In this document: positions 1 to 9,057 of the stretch, piece by piece
Layout: each line of letters opens with the position of its first letter
Numbering within the stretch: the stretch's first letter is position 1
DNA from: Chryseobacterium oranimense
GTDB lineage: Bacteria > Bacteroidota > Bacteroidia > Flavobacteriales > Weeksellaceae
Direction: 5' to 3'
NCBI RefSeq assembly: GCF_025244725.1
Contig: NZ_CP104203.1
Coordinates: forward strand, 1,612,001 to 1,676,000
Length of the DNA stretch: 64,000 nucleotides
The notes under the pieces: generated by a model
The model's input: only the letters and a program-made list of their open reading frames with translations
Databases searched by the model: none
Told to the model about the DNA's origin: nothing
Program-made: the position numbers and the translations under genes

Positions 1-477
1 CAGAAATATGATCTTGTTATTTTGGACATCAATATGCCGGAAAGCAAAAATAAAAAAATGATCACCGAAATTAAAGCCCTAGATCCCGCCATAAAAATCC
101 TTATATTTTCGGCTTATGAAGAAGAGGTTGCCGTACAGTATATAAAAGCGGGTGCCAATGGATACATCAGCAAACTAAGTAAATCCGAAGAAATCTCAGA
201 TGCCGTAAACAAAATATTTTCTGACGGTTTTTATTACCCGTCATCCATTGTACAGCAACTCCTCCAGAAGTCTCCATTGGACTCCATAAAAAATTTATCC
301 GCCAGGGAATATGAAATTTTTATCCTAATGGTACATGGCAACGGTAATCTGGAAATCTCTAATAAGATGGGAATACAGATGCCAACGATCAGCACTTATA
401 AAAAAAGAATCCATAACAAACTAAAAACCAAAAATTTAGCAGATCTCATTAAGTTATACCAAACCTATATCGCCTGA
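1..477 (+). CDS. LuxR-type response regulator, 5' end outside window
   Basis: The frame is open from base 1, so the start lies before the window; 158 residues are visible. They form the last three quarters of a NarL/FixJ-type two-domain response regulator. The phosphoacceptor is the Asp of LDINMP (fragment residue 9), and the conserved receiver Lys is in GYISK (residue 58). A LuxR-type helix-turn-helix follows at about residues 102-157 (SAREYEIF, then ISTYKKRIHNKL). Such proteins bind DNA after phosphorylation by a partner histidine kinase. The partner is not visible and may lie upstream of the window. It is similar in kind, not in detail, to the complete regulator at 11304-11933. The 256 bases after it are AT-rich and show no clear signal. 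Confidence 0.9.
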   Translation, partial: QKYDLVILDINMPESKNKKMITEIKALDPAIKILIFSAYEEEVAVQYIKAGANGYISKLSKSEEISDAVNKIFSDGFYYPSSIVQQLLQKSPLDSIKNLSAREYEIFILMVHGNGNLEISNKMGIQMPTISTYKKRIHNKLKTKNLADLIKLYQTYIA

Positions 478-733
478 TTTTCACAAGCTACTGCATAAAT
501 CCCAATACGTAGAAAATTTTCTACATTGATCTTTATTTTATTCTACGGTAAATCTTAGACTTTAGTAACAATATTTACATATTTTTACATTATTAATATT
601 TTTAATTTAAAAATAAAGCTAAATAATAATAAAATTAATAATATTTAACAATTAATTAATACAAAATTATTATTCAAAGGAAATTAGCGTCAACGCTACA
701 CACTAAGGAATTAAAAATTTAAAATTAAAGTAA

Positions 734-2311
734 ATGTTAAAAAAAATTACAAAATTAGGACAAATAGCAGGGCTGGTAGCCTCTTCTATTGTATTTTCAC
801 AAACAGGGAATGTAGGAATAAATACCCCAAATCCCGGATCTACAATAGACATTAATGGATCTTTGGCTGCCCATTACACTGCAATAAATGCTGCATCCTA
901 TAATTTGAACTCTGCAGATTTCCATGTCTCTTACAATGGCACATCCAACGCTGTATTTAATCTTCCGGCAGCCATCAGCGGGGTGGGAAATTTCAAGGGA
1001 CGAATGTATACCATCAAGAATAATACAAATTTTACCATCACAGTAAATTCCGCGGCACCGGAAACAATTAACGGAAACGCAAGCATTTCAGTCCCTGCTA
1101 ACCAAAGTGCCCAACTGATCAATACAGGGCTCAGCGGCGCCAACTCTACCTGGGAAGTTGTCTCAATGGGCTCTTCTTCAACAGGTGATTATATTATCGT
1201 GAAGCCTAACGCAGCACAATCTATATCGACAGGATCAGATGTAACTTTCGGATCCGTAATCGCCTCCAATAATATCACTTACAGTGCAGGAGTTTTTAAT
1301 TTAAAAGCAGGTAAAACCTACGTCTTGCGTTGCCAGTTGCATGCTACTGATTTCTCTCTGGCAGGCGGCTTTTTCGTTTACGAATGGGTTGATGCTTCTA
1401 ATAATTCCGTACTTCCGTCCAGTACTACCGGAGTGGTTGACGCGATAAATAATTATCCCGCAACCACAATAGGAGGACAACCGGAAGCCTATGCCATTTT
1501 CAGACCTGTCGCTGATACGTCAGTAAAAGTAAGATTAGGCGGAGCCGGAACAGCTCAGTTAAATGCAGGCATAGGATTTATGTCAATCACAGAACTTGAA
1601 GGAGGAAGTGGTAACGGAACAACCATCATCAATAACAACATTACAGCCAGTAACGGTCTCTCTATGTCAGGCACTGACGTTAAATTAGGAGGCACCCTAT
1701 CCCAGGCAACCAATATTGCTACTGCCGGAAATAATCTGAGCGTCAACGGAACCGGAAAAGTTTTGATCGGAACCAATACAGTACCTGCAGGGGCAGCCAA
1801 TTCCAAAATCGTTATAGATAATGGAACTACTAACGGTGCGTTACAGATTAAAGACGGCACCCAGCAACTGGGCTACGTACTAACCAGCGATGCCAATGGC
1901 TTGGCCACATGGTCATCAACTGTTACCACTGCATTTGCCAACAACTGGACTTCATATTCCGGAACACTGGTTAACCCCTTCACAGGAGCCACCGGAGGAG
2001 GAAACTTGCCAACAGGGATTTCTGTAGTAATTCCTGCCAGAGGATGGTATTTTTTCCGTAGTGGCATTGCCATAAACTCCGACTGTAATGATTATACATT
2101 CTACATCAACGGAATCGGAGATGTGTGGAAAAGTTACTGTACTTCCAATACGCCCGTTTACATGGCTCCAAGAGACCAGAATCGGGTATTATATTTTTCC
2201 ACACCGGGAACCTATACCATTCTAGCCATTAAAACCAACGGTGTTGTTCCAAGCAGTTTTAACGCTGGAAATCCAACTTTTTATCTTGATTTTGTGAAAT
2301 TCCAAAATTAA
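734..2311 (+). CDS. Secreted surface protein with TGNVGIN N-terminal motif
   Basis: 525 residues. An N-terminal signal peptide (cleavage near VFSQTG) is followed by the TGNVGINTPNPGS motif. That motif opens many flavobacterial exported structural or adhesin-like proteins. The body is rich in Gly, Ser, Thr and Asn, as in beta-structured fibre or appendage proteins. A short linker (NNNITASNGLSM, about residue 300) separates two globular parts. The C-terminal domain (about 395-525) has a Cys pair (SDCNDY, KSYCTS). I see no T9SS sorting domain and no lipobox, so cell attachment is unclear. The next gene (2434-3363) has the same N-terminal plan, which suggests paralogues working together. Function is unknown; a surface or adhesive role is inference. 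Confidence 0.7.
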   Translation: MLKKITKLGQIAGLVASSIVFSQTGNVGINTPNPGSTIDINGSLAAHYTAINAASYNLNSADFHVSYNGTSNAVFNLPAAISGVGNFKGRMYTIKNNTNFTITVNSAAPETINGNASISVPANQSAQLINTGLSGANSTWEVVSMGSSSTGDYIIVKPNAAQSISTGSDVTFGSVIASNNITYSAGVFNLKAGKTYVLRCQLHATDFSLAGGFFVYEWVDASNNSVLPSSTTGVVDAINNYPATTIGGQPEAYAIFRPVADTSVKVRLGGAGTAQLNAGIGFMSITELEGGSGNGTTIINNNITASNGLSMSGTDVKLGGTLSQATNIATAGNNLSVNGTGKVLIGTNTVPAGAANSKIVIDNGTTNGALQIKDGTQQLGYVLTSDANGLATWSSTVTTAFANNWTSYSGTLVNPFTGATGGGNLPTGISVVIPARGWYFFRSGIAINSDCNDYTFYINGIGDVWKSYCTSNTPVYMAPRDQNRVLYFSTPGTYTILAIKTNGVVPSSFNAGNPTFYLDFVKFQN

Positions 2312-2433
2312 GGAAACCACTATAACCATGATTCTAAATACATAAAGTTGAAAAACTGAACTGCTACAGGAAATCCCTCATTCCAATAGCAGTTCATTAA
2401 CCCTTGTTTCTTAATTTAATATTGTATAAAAAG

Positions 2434-3363
2434 ATGACCCAAAAAATATTTTTTCTCCCGTTACTTCTTGCTTTAAGCGGAAATTTAATGTATTCTCAGA
2501 CAGGAAATATCGGTATTAATACCAGCGATCCAGGTAGTAAACTAACCGTTAATGGCTCATTTGCCGCAACCTACAAGACCACAGGAACAAGTGGCCCTGT
2601 TGATGCCAATGATTACTATATAGCCTACAACGGCAACAGTAACGGTACTTTAACACTGCCTGCAGCCGTAAACGGAGCCGGCAATTTTATAGGAAGAACC
2701 TATCATTTCAAAAACACCGGAACAGCAACGTTATCTATTGTTGCCAGCGGAACAGAATTAATTGACAATCAAAGCGGTGCAGGAGTAGCCTCCATAAGTG
2801 TTCCTCCGGGTTACTATGCTTTTTTCATAAGCAAAGGAACAGTTACCGATACAACATGGGAGCTTATTTTACTCTCAAGCTCCAGCAGTCTGCCCGCAGC
2901 AGCATCCACTTATGCTTTTTCTACAATAAGCACCACTACCAGACAGCCTCTCCCTGCTACAGTAAGCGGACCTTATATCAACGGTGAAATTAATTATCCT
3001 CAAGGAACGGTTATCAATACAGGAAATGTAATGAATACAGCCAATGGAAGATTTACAGCTGCCACCAGCGGATACTACATGTTTTACGGCTCCACCCAAT
3101 TTGATAACGGTGCAGTTGCCGGCGCTCCCAATTTTTCATGGGCCATATTATATCTCGTAAAAAACTTCAGCACCACCCCCAATAATGTATTGGTTCAGTC
3201 TTACCATTCGAGCCCCGGAATATTGGTAGGGGCCAACGTTTCGTGCATCACTTATCTGAATGCAGGAGAAACCGTAAGTATGGCTTCGGCAGCAGCCGTA
3301 ACCAGCGGGACTATTTATCAGGTGGTAGTAAGTTCTTTTTACGGTTACAAAATCGCTAATTAA
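2434..3363 (+). CDS. Secreted surface protein, paralogue of preceding gene
   Basis: 309 residues from the ATG at 2434. A TTG 30 bases earlier is in frame, but it would place charged residues before the signal peptide MTQKIFFLPLLLALSG, so ATG is preferred. After cleavage near MYSQTG the protein repeats the TGNIGINTSDPGSKL motif and then a domain (about 35-150) clearly related to the one in the upstream gene (AAVNGAGNFIGR matches AAISGVGNFKGR). The C-terminal 150 residues resemble a C1q/TNF-like jelly roll (SGYYMFYGSTQF, and YLNAGETVSMASA). This resemblance is by eye only. It probably shares a transcript with the upstream gene. Function is unknown. Confidence 0.7.
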   Translation: MTQKIFFLPLLLALSGNLMYSQTGNIGINTSDPGSKLTVNGSFAATYKTTGTSGPVDANDYYIAYNGNSNGTLTLPAAVNGAGNFIGRTYHFKNTGTATLSIVASGTELIDNQSGAGVASISVPPGYYAFFISKGTVTDTTWELILLSSSSSLPAAASTYAFSTISTTTRQPLPATVSGPYINGEINYPQGTVINTGNVMNTANGRFTAATSGYYMFYGSTQFDNGAVAGAPNFSWAILYLVKNFSTTPNNVLVQSYHSSPGILVGANVSCITYLNAGETVSMASAAAVTSGTIYQVVVSSFYGYKIAN

Positions 3364-3379
3364 AAATACATCATATATA

Positions 3380-3466
3380 AATTAAGAATCCCCCTCATTA
3401 CATGATGCCATACATGATGAGAAAAGAAAACAATTTGTTCCCAAACAAAATGGGGGATTCTAATTT
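3380..3466 (+). terminator. Long hairpin after the surface-protein pair
   Basis: Arms GAATCCCCC (3386-3394) and GGGGGATTC (3452-3460) pair perfectly. They extend outward through AAATTA/TAATTT with one bulged A, and a TTTTA tract follows. The loop contains two copies of CATGATG. It probably terminates the two-gene unit. The rest of the 324-base gap to 3688 shows no gene and no clear promoter. Confidence 0.55.
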
Positions 3467-3687
3467 TACCGTAAACCACCATGTCTCATTTTTGTAATTC
3501 ATCACATAATTAAAAATTTACTATAAAATATTAAAAATAAATAGTAAATTTAAAAACATAATTCATGATTGTATCTGACTATTATTTAATATAATACGTC
3601 AATCAGATGACTCGTAATTTCGTTATTGTATTTTCAAACATAATAACATATAGATAAATAAACGATAACCATCAAATTGTAAAAATC

Positions 3688-4725
3688 ATGAGTAATGAAA
3701 ATTTTAATCCGCTTGAACTGCTCACAAACAAGTTCAGGTACCCTTTCCCAACTCTTAAGAATCCCCATGCAGATGAACTGCAGCAGATTACCGAAAACCA
3801 GTGGATTGACGGAGAATACCTCTGGCTCTACAAAAACAATCCCGAGATCCGTAAAAAGTACAAAAAGACCCTGACCGCGCACATTGCAGCCCAATGGTTT
3901 CCTACAGCCCCGATAGAAAGATTTAAACCTATCTGCAGGTTAATGCTCTGGACTCTCTATAATGATGATCTATATGAGGAAGAAAAACCGGAGAATATTG
4001 AGTATGTGCAGATTCAGTCGATTGCAATACTGAACGGGAAAATCAGTGCCTGGCAGTCCGGAATACCATTAGGCAATATGCTTGCCTCACTGAGGGAAGA
4101 ACTGCTACAGTTTATACCACAGGAGTCTGTCCTCCGTTTCAGCCGGATGATCAGCAGATATTTCGACGGTCTGAAAACCGAACTGGAATATAAAAGAAAC
4201 AAAAAGTTTCCAACGGTGGCAGACTGTATCGCTTTAAGGGAGGATTCTATCTGCCTGTATCCTTTTTTACAGCTTACAGAGGTAGAAACCGGGATTATAT
4301 TACCCCCGGAAATACACGAGCACCCTGTTGTCCGGCGGCTGCAGGCCCTTGCCTGCCATCTGGTCACATTTTTCAATGAGGTGCAGTCTGTGGTAAAAGA
4401 TGAAGCAACCGGAAGTATCTACTATAATATTGTCAAAGTCATCCAGAACGAGCGTGGAATGTCCCTGGAAGAAGCATGTCTTGAAGATCTGCGTCTCCAT
4501 AACGAAGACCTGAAAGAATTTGTCACGCTGCAGGCTTCCCTTCCTGATTTTGGGATCTGGCATGAAGCCGTTGTGAACTGGGTTCATTATATGAGCATGG
4601 TACTGAGCGGCTGGAAAAATATTTCAACAAAACTGGCCCGTTACAATGCCATGGAATTTCCAAATACGGAAGAGCTCAGGGAAAAGCTAAACAAACGATT
4701 ACCTGAACCCAAAGAAATTAACTAA
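3688..4725 (+). CDS. Class I terpene synthase (first of a pair)
   Basis: 345 residues, normal length for a single-domain bacterial terpene cyclase. The Asp-rich Mg2+ motif is D93-D94-L-Y-E97 (in WTLYNDDLYEE). The second metal motif is N230-E-V-Q-S234-V-V-K-D238, where the usual second Asp is Glu and the final Glu is Asp. R184 lies 46 residues before N230, the expected place of the pyrophosphate sensor. The C-terminal RY pair is R318-Y319. All three landmarks are therefore in register, so the enzyme is probably active. It would ionise a prenyl diphosphate (FPP or GGPP) and cyclise it in the cytoplasm. Product and substrate size cannot be read from the sequence. It is followed after 30 bases by a second synthase. 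Confidence 0.92.
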   Translation: MSNENFNPLELLTNKFRYPFPTLKNPHADELQQITENQWIDGEYLWLYKNNPEIRKKYKKTLTAHIAAQWFPTAPIERFKPICRLMLWTLYNDDLYEEEKPENIEYVQIQSIAILNGKISAWQSGIPLGNMLASLREELLQFIPQESVLRFSRMISRYFDGLKTELEYKRNKKFPTVADCIALREDSICLYPFLQLTEVETGIILPPEIHEHPVVRRLQALACHLVTFFNEVQSVVKDEATGSIYYNIVKVIQNERGMSLEEACLEDLRLHNEDLKEFVTLQASLPDFGIWHEAVVNWVHYMSMVLSGWKNISTKLARYNAMEFPNTEELREKLNKRLPEPKEIN

Positions 4726-4755
4726 ACTACATGTATATCATTAAACCAATAAAAA

Positions 4756-5757
4756 ATGACAGCAGAACAATTTAACAGCTCAGATTATTTACCGCAGGGA
4801 TTTTATCCCTGGCCCGATCTTATTAATCCACATGTAGAACAGATGGGAAGGGATATGGATAGCTGGATTGACAATGATTATACTTTTTTAACGGAAAAGC
4901 AGCGCGAAATTTATAAAAAAATGAGGCTCCATAGGTGTACCGCCCGTATGTGGCCGGACTTAACCTATGAACAGGCCGTTCCCTGCAACAGATTTATGCT
5001 TCAGTACGTTGCACTCGATGATCAGGTGGAACATTTATCTCTTGAGGAAATTCAGCAGCTGAGGACCCGTTGTACCGATATTCTTAAAGGCGCTGAACCT
5101 GCTCCGGAAGAAAATGCCCTTTATCATCATATGGCAATGATCCGGGATGAATTTCTTGCTTTCATGCCTGATCTGTGGATGGAACGCTTTATTTACTATT
5201 TCTATCAATCCTTCAGGTACGGAATAGAACTGGAGTTTCCTTACAAAATAGCCCACCGTCCCCCTTCCCTGAATCTTTTTAAAACTATCCGGGAATATTC
5301 TGTTCTCATGCGCCCGTACCTGATCCTTGGTGAAATTGAATCAGGACTTGTACTGCCACAACATATCTTTGAGCATATAGTGGTACAAAAGATGATCTCC
5401 CACATGACGCTGGTCGTAGCCTGGCAAAATGACATTCATTCTCTTCCAAAAGAAATGGCAAAAGGCACAGAAGTCTTTAACCTGATCTTTGTATTGCAGC
5501 AAGAGTATAATCTTTCATTGGAAGATGCCTGCGCAGAGGCTTTGCGTATCCACAATGAAGAATTAAAAAATCTTATGGATTTGCATAAGGAATACCGGGA
5601 ATTCAGCGAGTATCAGGAATATATTGATAAGTTCGTCTACTATGCCGGCGTGGGGCTTCAGGGCGTTAATACTTTTTATCTAGAAACCAACAGGTACAAA
5701 CATGGCGGAGTAGGTTTTGCATGGCCTGAGGATCATGCCGCAAACAAAAGTCTGTAA
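4756..5757 (+). CDS. Class I terpene synthase (second of a pair)
   Basis: 333 residues, with canonical motifs throughout. The Asp-rich motif is D88-D89-Q-V-E92. The pyrophosphate-sensor Arg is R179, exactly 46 residues before the NSE motif N225-D-I-H-S229-L-P-K-E233. The RY pair is R313-Y314, 88 residues after N225, the same spacing as in the neighbour. The two synthases are clearly homologous but diverged, so this is an old duplication rather than a recent one. They are probably co-transcribed (30-base gap, shared terminator at 5823-5851). No prenyltransferase, P450 or methyltransferase lies beside them, so the product may be the unmodified hydrocarbon or alcohol, or tailoring genes lie elsewhere. 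Confidence 0.93.
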   Translation: MTAEQFNSSDYLPQGFYPWPDLINPHVEQMGRDMDSWIDNDYTFLTEKQREIYKKMRLHRCTARMWPDLTYEQAVPCNRFMLQYVALDDQVEHLSLEEIQQLRTRCTDILKGAEPAPEENALYHHMAMIRDEFLAFMPDLWMERFIYYFYQSFRYGIELEFPYKIAHRPPSLNLFKTIREYSVLMRPYLILGEIESGLVLPQHIFEHIVVQKMISHMTLVVAWQNDIHSLPKEMAKGTEVFNLIFVLQQEYNLSLEDACAEALRIHNEELKNLMDLHKEYREFSEYQEYIDKFVYYAGVGLQGVNTFYLETNRYKHGGVGFAWPEDHAANKSL

Positions 5758-5822
5758 AAATTATTGAAAACAGTACGCTTTGATGTACCGTTGAACATAA
5801 ATAATGATAGTATAATTATAAT

Positions 5823-5851
5823 AAAGCTCCCGAATAATAATTGGGAGCTTT
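5823..5851 (+). terminator. Terminator of the terpene synthase pair
   Basis: Perfect 9-bp stem AAAGCTCCC (5823-5831) / GGGAGCTTT (5843-5851) with an 11-base loop, then TATTT. The remaining bases up to 6126, where the convergent gene ends, hold nothing I can recognise. Confidence 0.8.
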
Positions 5852-6126
5852 TATTTGAAATTCTGAACTTCAGTTAAATTATCCACTCAAACCGCAGGAA
5901 AATGAATTTGGATAATGTTTTTTGATAAAACTATGATCTCCTTTATGTTTTTGTTCAATTTGGTAAGTGCTTTCCTGCAGTTTGCTGGCTTTTTATGATT
6001 GGAGTTCCCTGGTTATTAGTTTTTTTTAGCTTAAAGTATCAATGCTGCTAAAGGGTTTCATTTAAACTTTACAGCATCCTTTTATATACTCTGTGTGATG
6101 TGATGTTTTGATAGTTTTTAAACAGG

Positions 6127-7665
6127 CTACATAGATTCAAAAAATTCATACTGAAGATCAGCTTCTGTAATCTGTGTATTTAATGCATTATAAGGGTCCT
6201 GCTCTCCTGCTTCCGCAAGGACCTTGGATTCCTGGATTAATCCTCCTTCAGGATTAAAAACTTTTACAAGGATCCATTTTCCGCTGCGTTCCAGTTCTTT
6301 CAAACCGTATTCGGATTTATATTTAATTTTTCCGCTTTGAAGAATACCATCTTTTACAACTGCTTTATGGGTAGGTTTTCCTTTGACATACTGTACAATC
6401 TGTGCTGTGAAACCGCTATCCTGTCCTACCGGCTGGCTGTAGGTATAGACAACTGCTCCCTTTTCATCATAAACAGTAGAATTATATGCCGTCTGGTCTG
6501 CATTAATTTTTGTTTCCGCTTTTAAATTTTCTTCGTCTCTGAAATATCTGGAATGCACTAAAACGCCATCCTTATAATGCTGTTCTACAAGTCCCTCGTA
6601 TAGGGTACCGTTATAAGGCATGTCATCTTTATACGTCACCGCACCTTTTGGTTTCCCGTCCGGATAATAATACCTGATCTCCTGGGTCATCTCATCTTTC
6701 AGAACCTGTTCGGAAGATAATTTCCCGTTTTCATCAAAATATTTATTCAGGACCGCAAAACCGTTTTTATAAGTCTCGATGGTAACAAAACCGGAAAAAT
6801 TATAATTAAACAGATAATCTTCTCCGTCCTGAGGCTTGTAAGAGTCAGTTTCTTTATCATAAGTGTAGGTAAGATTGCCTATCAGCTTTCCCGCTTCATC
6901 ATAAGTTTTTTTATAGCCGCCTTTTTTGTTTTTCTTTTCTTCCTGCAGAATTTCACCATTTTTAGAGTAGATGATACTTTCCGTTACTACTCCTTCTTTA
7001 TTTTGCTTTTCAATTTTGGACACCTTCATAGGATCCTGGTAATACTCTACCGTTACTTTATCCGCAGAATTTCCGGAACTGTTTACCCCGATAAATTTTC
7101 CTTTTTCACCATAAAATTTGGTTTCGAAAGCTCCTGTATTGCTGTTACTTACAGTTTCATAACGAATTCCTTTAATATCCTCATCATAAACAACGGATTT
7201 GAAGTTATCGGGAGTTTCATAGGTAGTAACCATGTTATAATAAGACATTTCTTCCGGGTTTTTATAATTGTAGATTTTGCCTGTAAAAGTACCGTCTGCC
7301 TTATAAACCAAATCTTCCAAAATCCTTCCCTGCTCATCAAAAGTTTTAGCCGGTCCAACCTGGTTACCACCCGAGAATGTTCCTGTACTTAAAACTTTAC
7401 CTTCTGCATTGTACCAGGTAATCTGACCTTCATAAACTTCACTTCCCGGCGTAGCATCCGAAACAAGCCCTTCCATCTGAAGCGTTCCGTTTTTATAAAA
7501 ATCTCTGATTAAAGTGAGTTTTCCTCTGTTTTCGGTTTCCCGGTAAAATTCCATCTTGCTCTGAGTGGTTTTCTCCCAGTTTTCGTCAAAATAGATTCTT
7601 TTCTGTGCGTTGGTGTGAATGCTTATGATCAGGGCGAAAACCGCTGATGTAAATAATTTTTTCAT
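6127..7665 (-). CDS. Exported YwqK/MORN-like repeat protein
   Basis: 512 residues from the ATG at 7665, which begins a clean signal peptide (MKKLFTSAVFALIISIHTNAQ). The reading frame opens 29 codons earlier, but that extension puts unlikely sequence before the signal. The body is a run of short repeats of the YYxDGKxxGxxxY type, for example WYNAEGKVLSTGTF and YYPDGKPKGAVTYK. These are the MORN_2 units of the family annotated as 'toxin-antitoxin system YwqK family antitoxin', a name that says little about real function. Likely periplasmic or surface-located. No T9SS sorting domain or lipobox is seen. No toxin gene lies beside it. Confidence 0.75.
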   Translation of the reverse strand: MKKLFTSAVFALIISIHTNAQKRIYFDENWEKTTQSKMEFYRETENRGKLTLIRDFYKNGTLQMEGLVSDATPGSEVYEGQITWYNAEGKVLSTGTFSGGNQVGPAKTFDEQGRILEDLVYKADGTFTGKIYNYKNPEEMSYYNMVTTYETPDNFKSVVYDEDIKGIRYETVSNSNTGAFETKFYGEKGKFIGVNSSGNSADKVTVEYYQDPMKVSKIEKQNKEGVVTESIIYSKNGEILQEEKKNKKGGYKKTYDEAGKLIGNLTYTYDKETDSYKPQDGEDYLFNYNFSGFVTIETYKNGFAVLNKYFDENGKLSSEQVLKDEMTQEIRYYYPDGKPKGAVTYKDDMPYNGTLYEGLVEQHYKDGVLVHSRYFRDEENLKAETKINADQTAYNSTVYDEKGAVVYTYSQPVGQDSGFTAQIVQYVKGKPTHKAVVKDGILQSGKIKYKSEYGLKELERSGKWILVKVFNPEGGLIQESKVLAEAGEQDPYNALNTQITEADLQYEFFESM

Positions 7666-7887
7666 TTTAAAAAAAAGATTTAGATATACATAAAAGCCAT
7701 AAAGAACAGCTTCCAGTGTTTTATCATAGTTCTGATATATCTTTCCGGACACTTAGAAAAATTTTCATCATTGTGTTTTTTTTTGTGCCGAAATGACGTT
7801 GCCAAAGGTCTGTAAAATCGCAATGACAAAAAATCCCTGTTTTCAGCTAATTTGTGATCTTAGGGTTTGAAAATAAAAATTGTCGTA

Positions 7888-8694
7888 TTAGCAGTCAAAC
7901 TGAATGGCAACTTCTGCTGCTTTTTTAATCAGTTTTCCTTTTTTTGCCTTGGAAGAAAGATATAGGATCACTCTTTCCTCTTCATAATCCCGGTTGGCAC
8001 CAAAAATAAAGTCAGGTTTCCCATCCTTATCAATATCTCCTATGAAAAGCAATTCTACAAAAGTATCGTTAAATGATTCTTCCTCTAAAAATAAGGTTTC
8101 CGGAGAATTATCTGCTGACAGATAAAGCTTATAATCTTTTACATTCTGATAGAGCTCCTCGCCTTCATCGGTGTGCACTTTTTCTGATGAAAGCACTTTT
8201 CCTTCTGCACGCAAAGTATACTCCTGATTTCCGAAGTGAAATTTTAATTTTTCTTTTGGCCAGATTTTATTTTTCAGAATTTTAACCGTTTTTATTTCAC
8301 CCTGTGCCAATCGCGGATTACCAAGTAGTAAAAGGCTGTTATTTTTAGAATTAACAATGCTGGTAGAATCTCCCGAGCATTCGGAGTACCCTCTGGTAAT
8401 GGTATAGTCGGCTTTACCTAAATAAAATTTTCCGTTTTTTTGATATAAATCCAACCAGTTTTTTGTGAGCGCATTGGCTTCGTTTTCGTTCCCAAAATCC
8501 CGATATTCTTTGGGCAAAAGGATTTCAAAATCTTCATTGGCCTCTTCAACCGGATTTTGCTCCGGATCTTTCAGTTTTTTACCGGACTGAACTTCCTGTT
8601 GAGGATGTTTTACCTCTTTTTTTGTTTCCTGTATTTTATCTTTACAGGAAATCACCATCATTAAGGGTAAAAAAATCAAAATTGTTTTCTTCAT
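7888..8694 (-). CDS. Hypothetical lipoprotein with FG-GAP-like segment
   Basis: 268 residues from the ATG at 8694, chosen because it starts a lipoprotein signal MKKTILIFLPLMMVISC with Cys as the lipidation residue. The 24 codons upstream are open but lack signal character. The linker after the Cys is rich in Lys and Glu. Near the C-terminus GDIDKDGKPDFIFGANRD is a typical calcium-binding-like FG-GAP/VCBS loop, seen in many Bacteroidota lipoproteins that report 'dissolved state' of a substrate. No enzyme motif is visible. It ends in CAIQF-type hydrophobic residues with a terminal Cys. Function is unknown. Confidence 0.7.
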   Translation of the reverse strand: MKKTILIFLPLMMVISCKDKIQETKKEVKHPQQEVQSGKKLKDPEQNPVEEANEDFEILLPKEYRDFGNENEANALTKNWLDLYQKNGKFYLGKADYTITRGYSECSGDSTSIVNSKNNSLLLLGNPRLAQGEIKTVKILKNKIWPKEKLKFHFGNQEYTLRAEGKVLSSEKVHTDEGEELYQNVKDYKLYLSADNSPETLFLEEESFNDTFVELLFIGDIDKDGKPDFIFGANRDYEEERVILYLSSKAKKGKLIKKAAEVAIQFDC

Positions 8695-9020
8695 TATTTT
8701 GGTCGTTGGTTTATCATATGCAGTCTTAGAATTCCTATTTCTAAAACTAACTTCATCACTTTTCATAATTCTATTTTTGTGGCTGAAATTTTAAATGATT
8801 TGCTTTCACAAATAAAAAACAAATTTGTAAAAAAATACGTTTGAAAAACATCCCTTTTTTCAGCCAATTTGGTCTAAATGTCCTGTTTAAAATGAAGAAA
8901 TATAAATTTTACCCAAAACTAGCCGAAAGCAGGGATTGAAAAATCTGAAAATAATAACGATTTTTGCCTGTAAATTCGAATCCATCATATTGGATGATAG
9001 AATATGCCCGGTGAGAAATA

Positions 9021-9038
9021 GCAAAGTAATAACTTTGC
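9021..9038 (+). promoter_or_regulatory. Inverted repeat over a -7 box before the sensor kinase
   Basis: GCAAAGTaataACTTTGC is a perfect 7-bp inverted repeat with a 4-base centre. Its right arm overlaps TAACTTTG (9030-9037), a match to the Bacteroidota -7 element TAnnTTTG, 20 bases before the kinase ATG at 9058. No clear TTTG is found at the -33 position. The placement fits an operator over the promoter, possibly bound by the regulator encoded in the same operon. The rest of the 363-base gap shows nothing else clear. Confidence 0.5.
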
Positions 9039-9057
9039 AGCGCTTACAATCTAAGAA

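Noticed and set aside
6127-7665. YwqK-family protein as an antitoxin of a toxin-antitoxin pair
   Set aside because: The family name is historical; the protein is exported and no toxin-like gene is adjacent.
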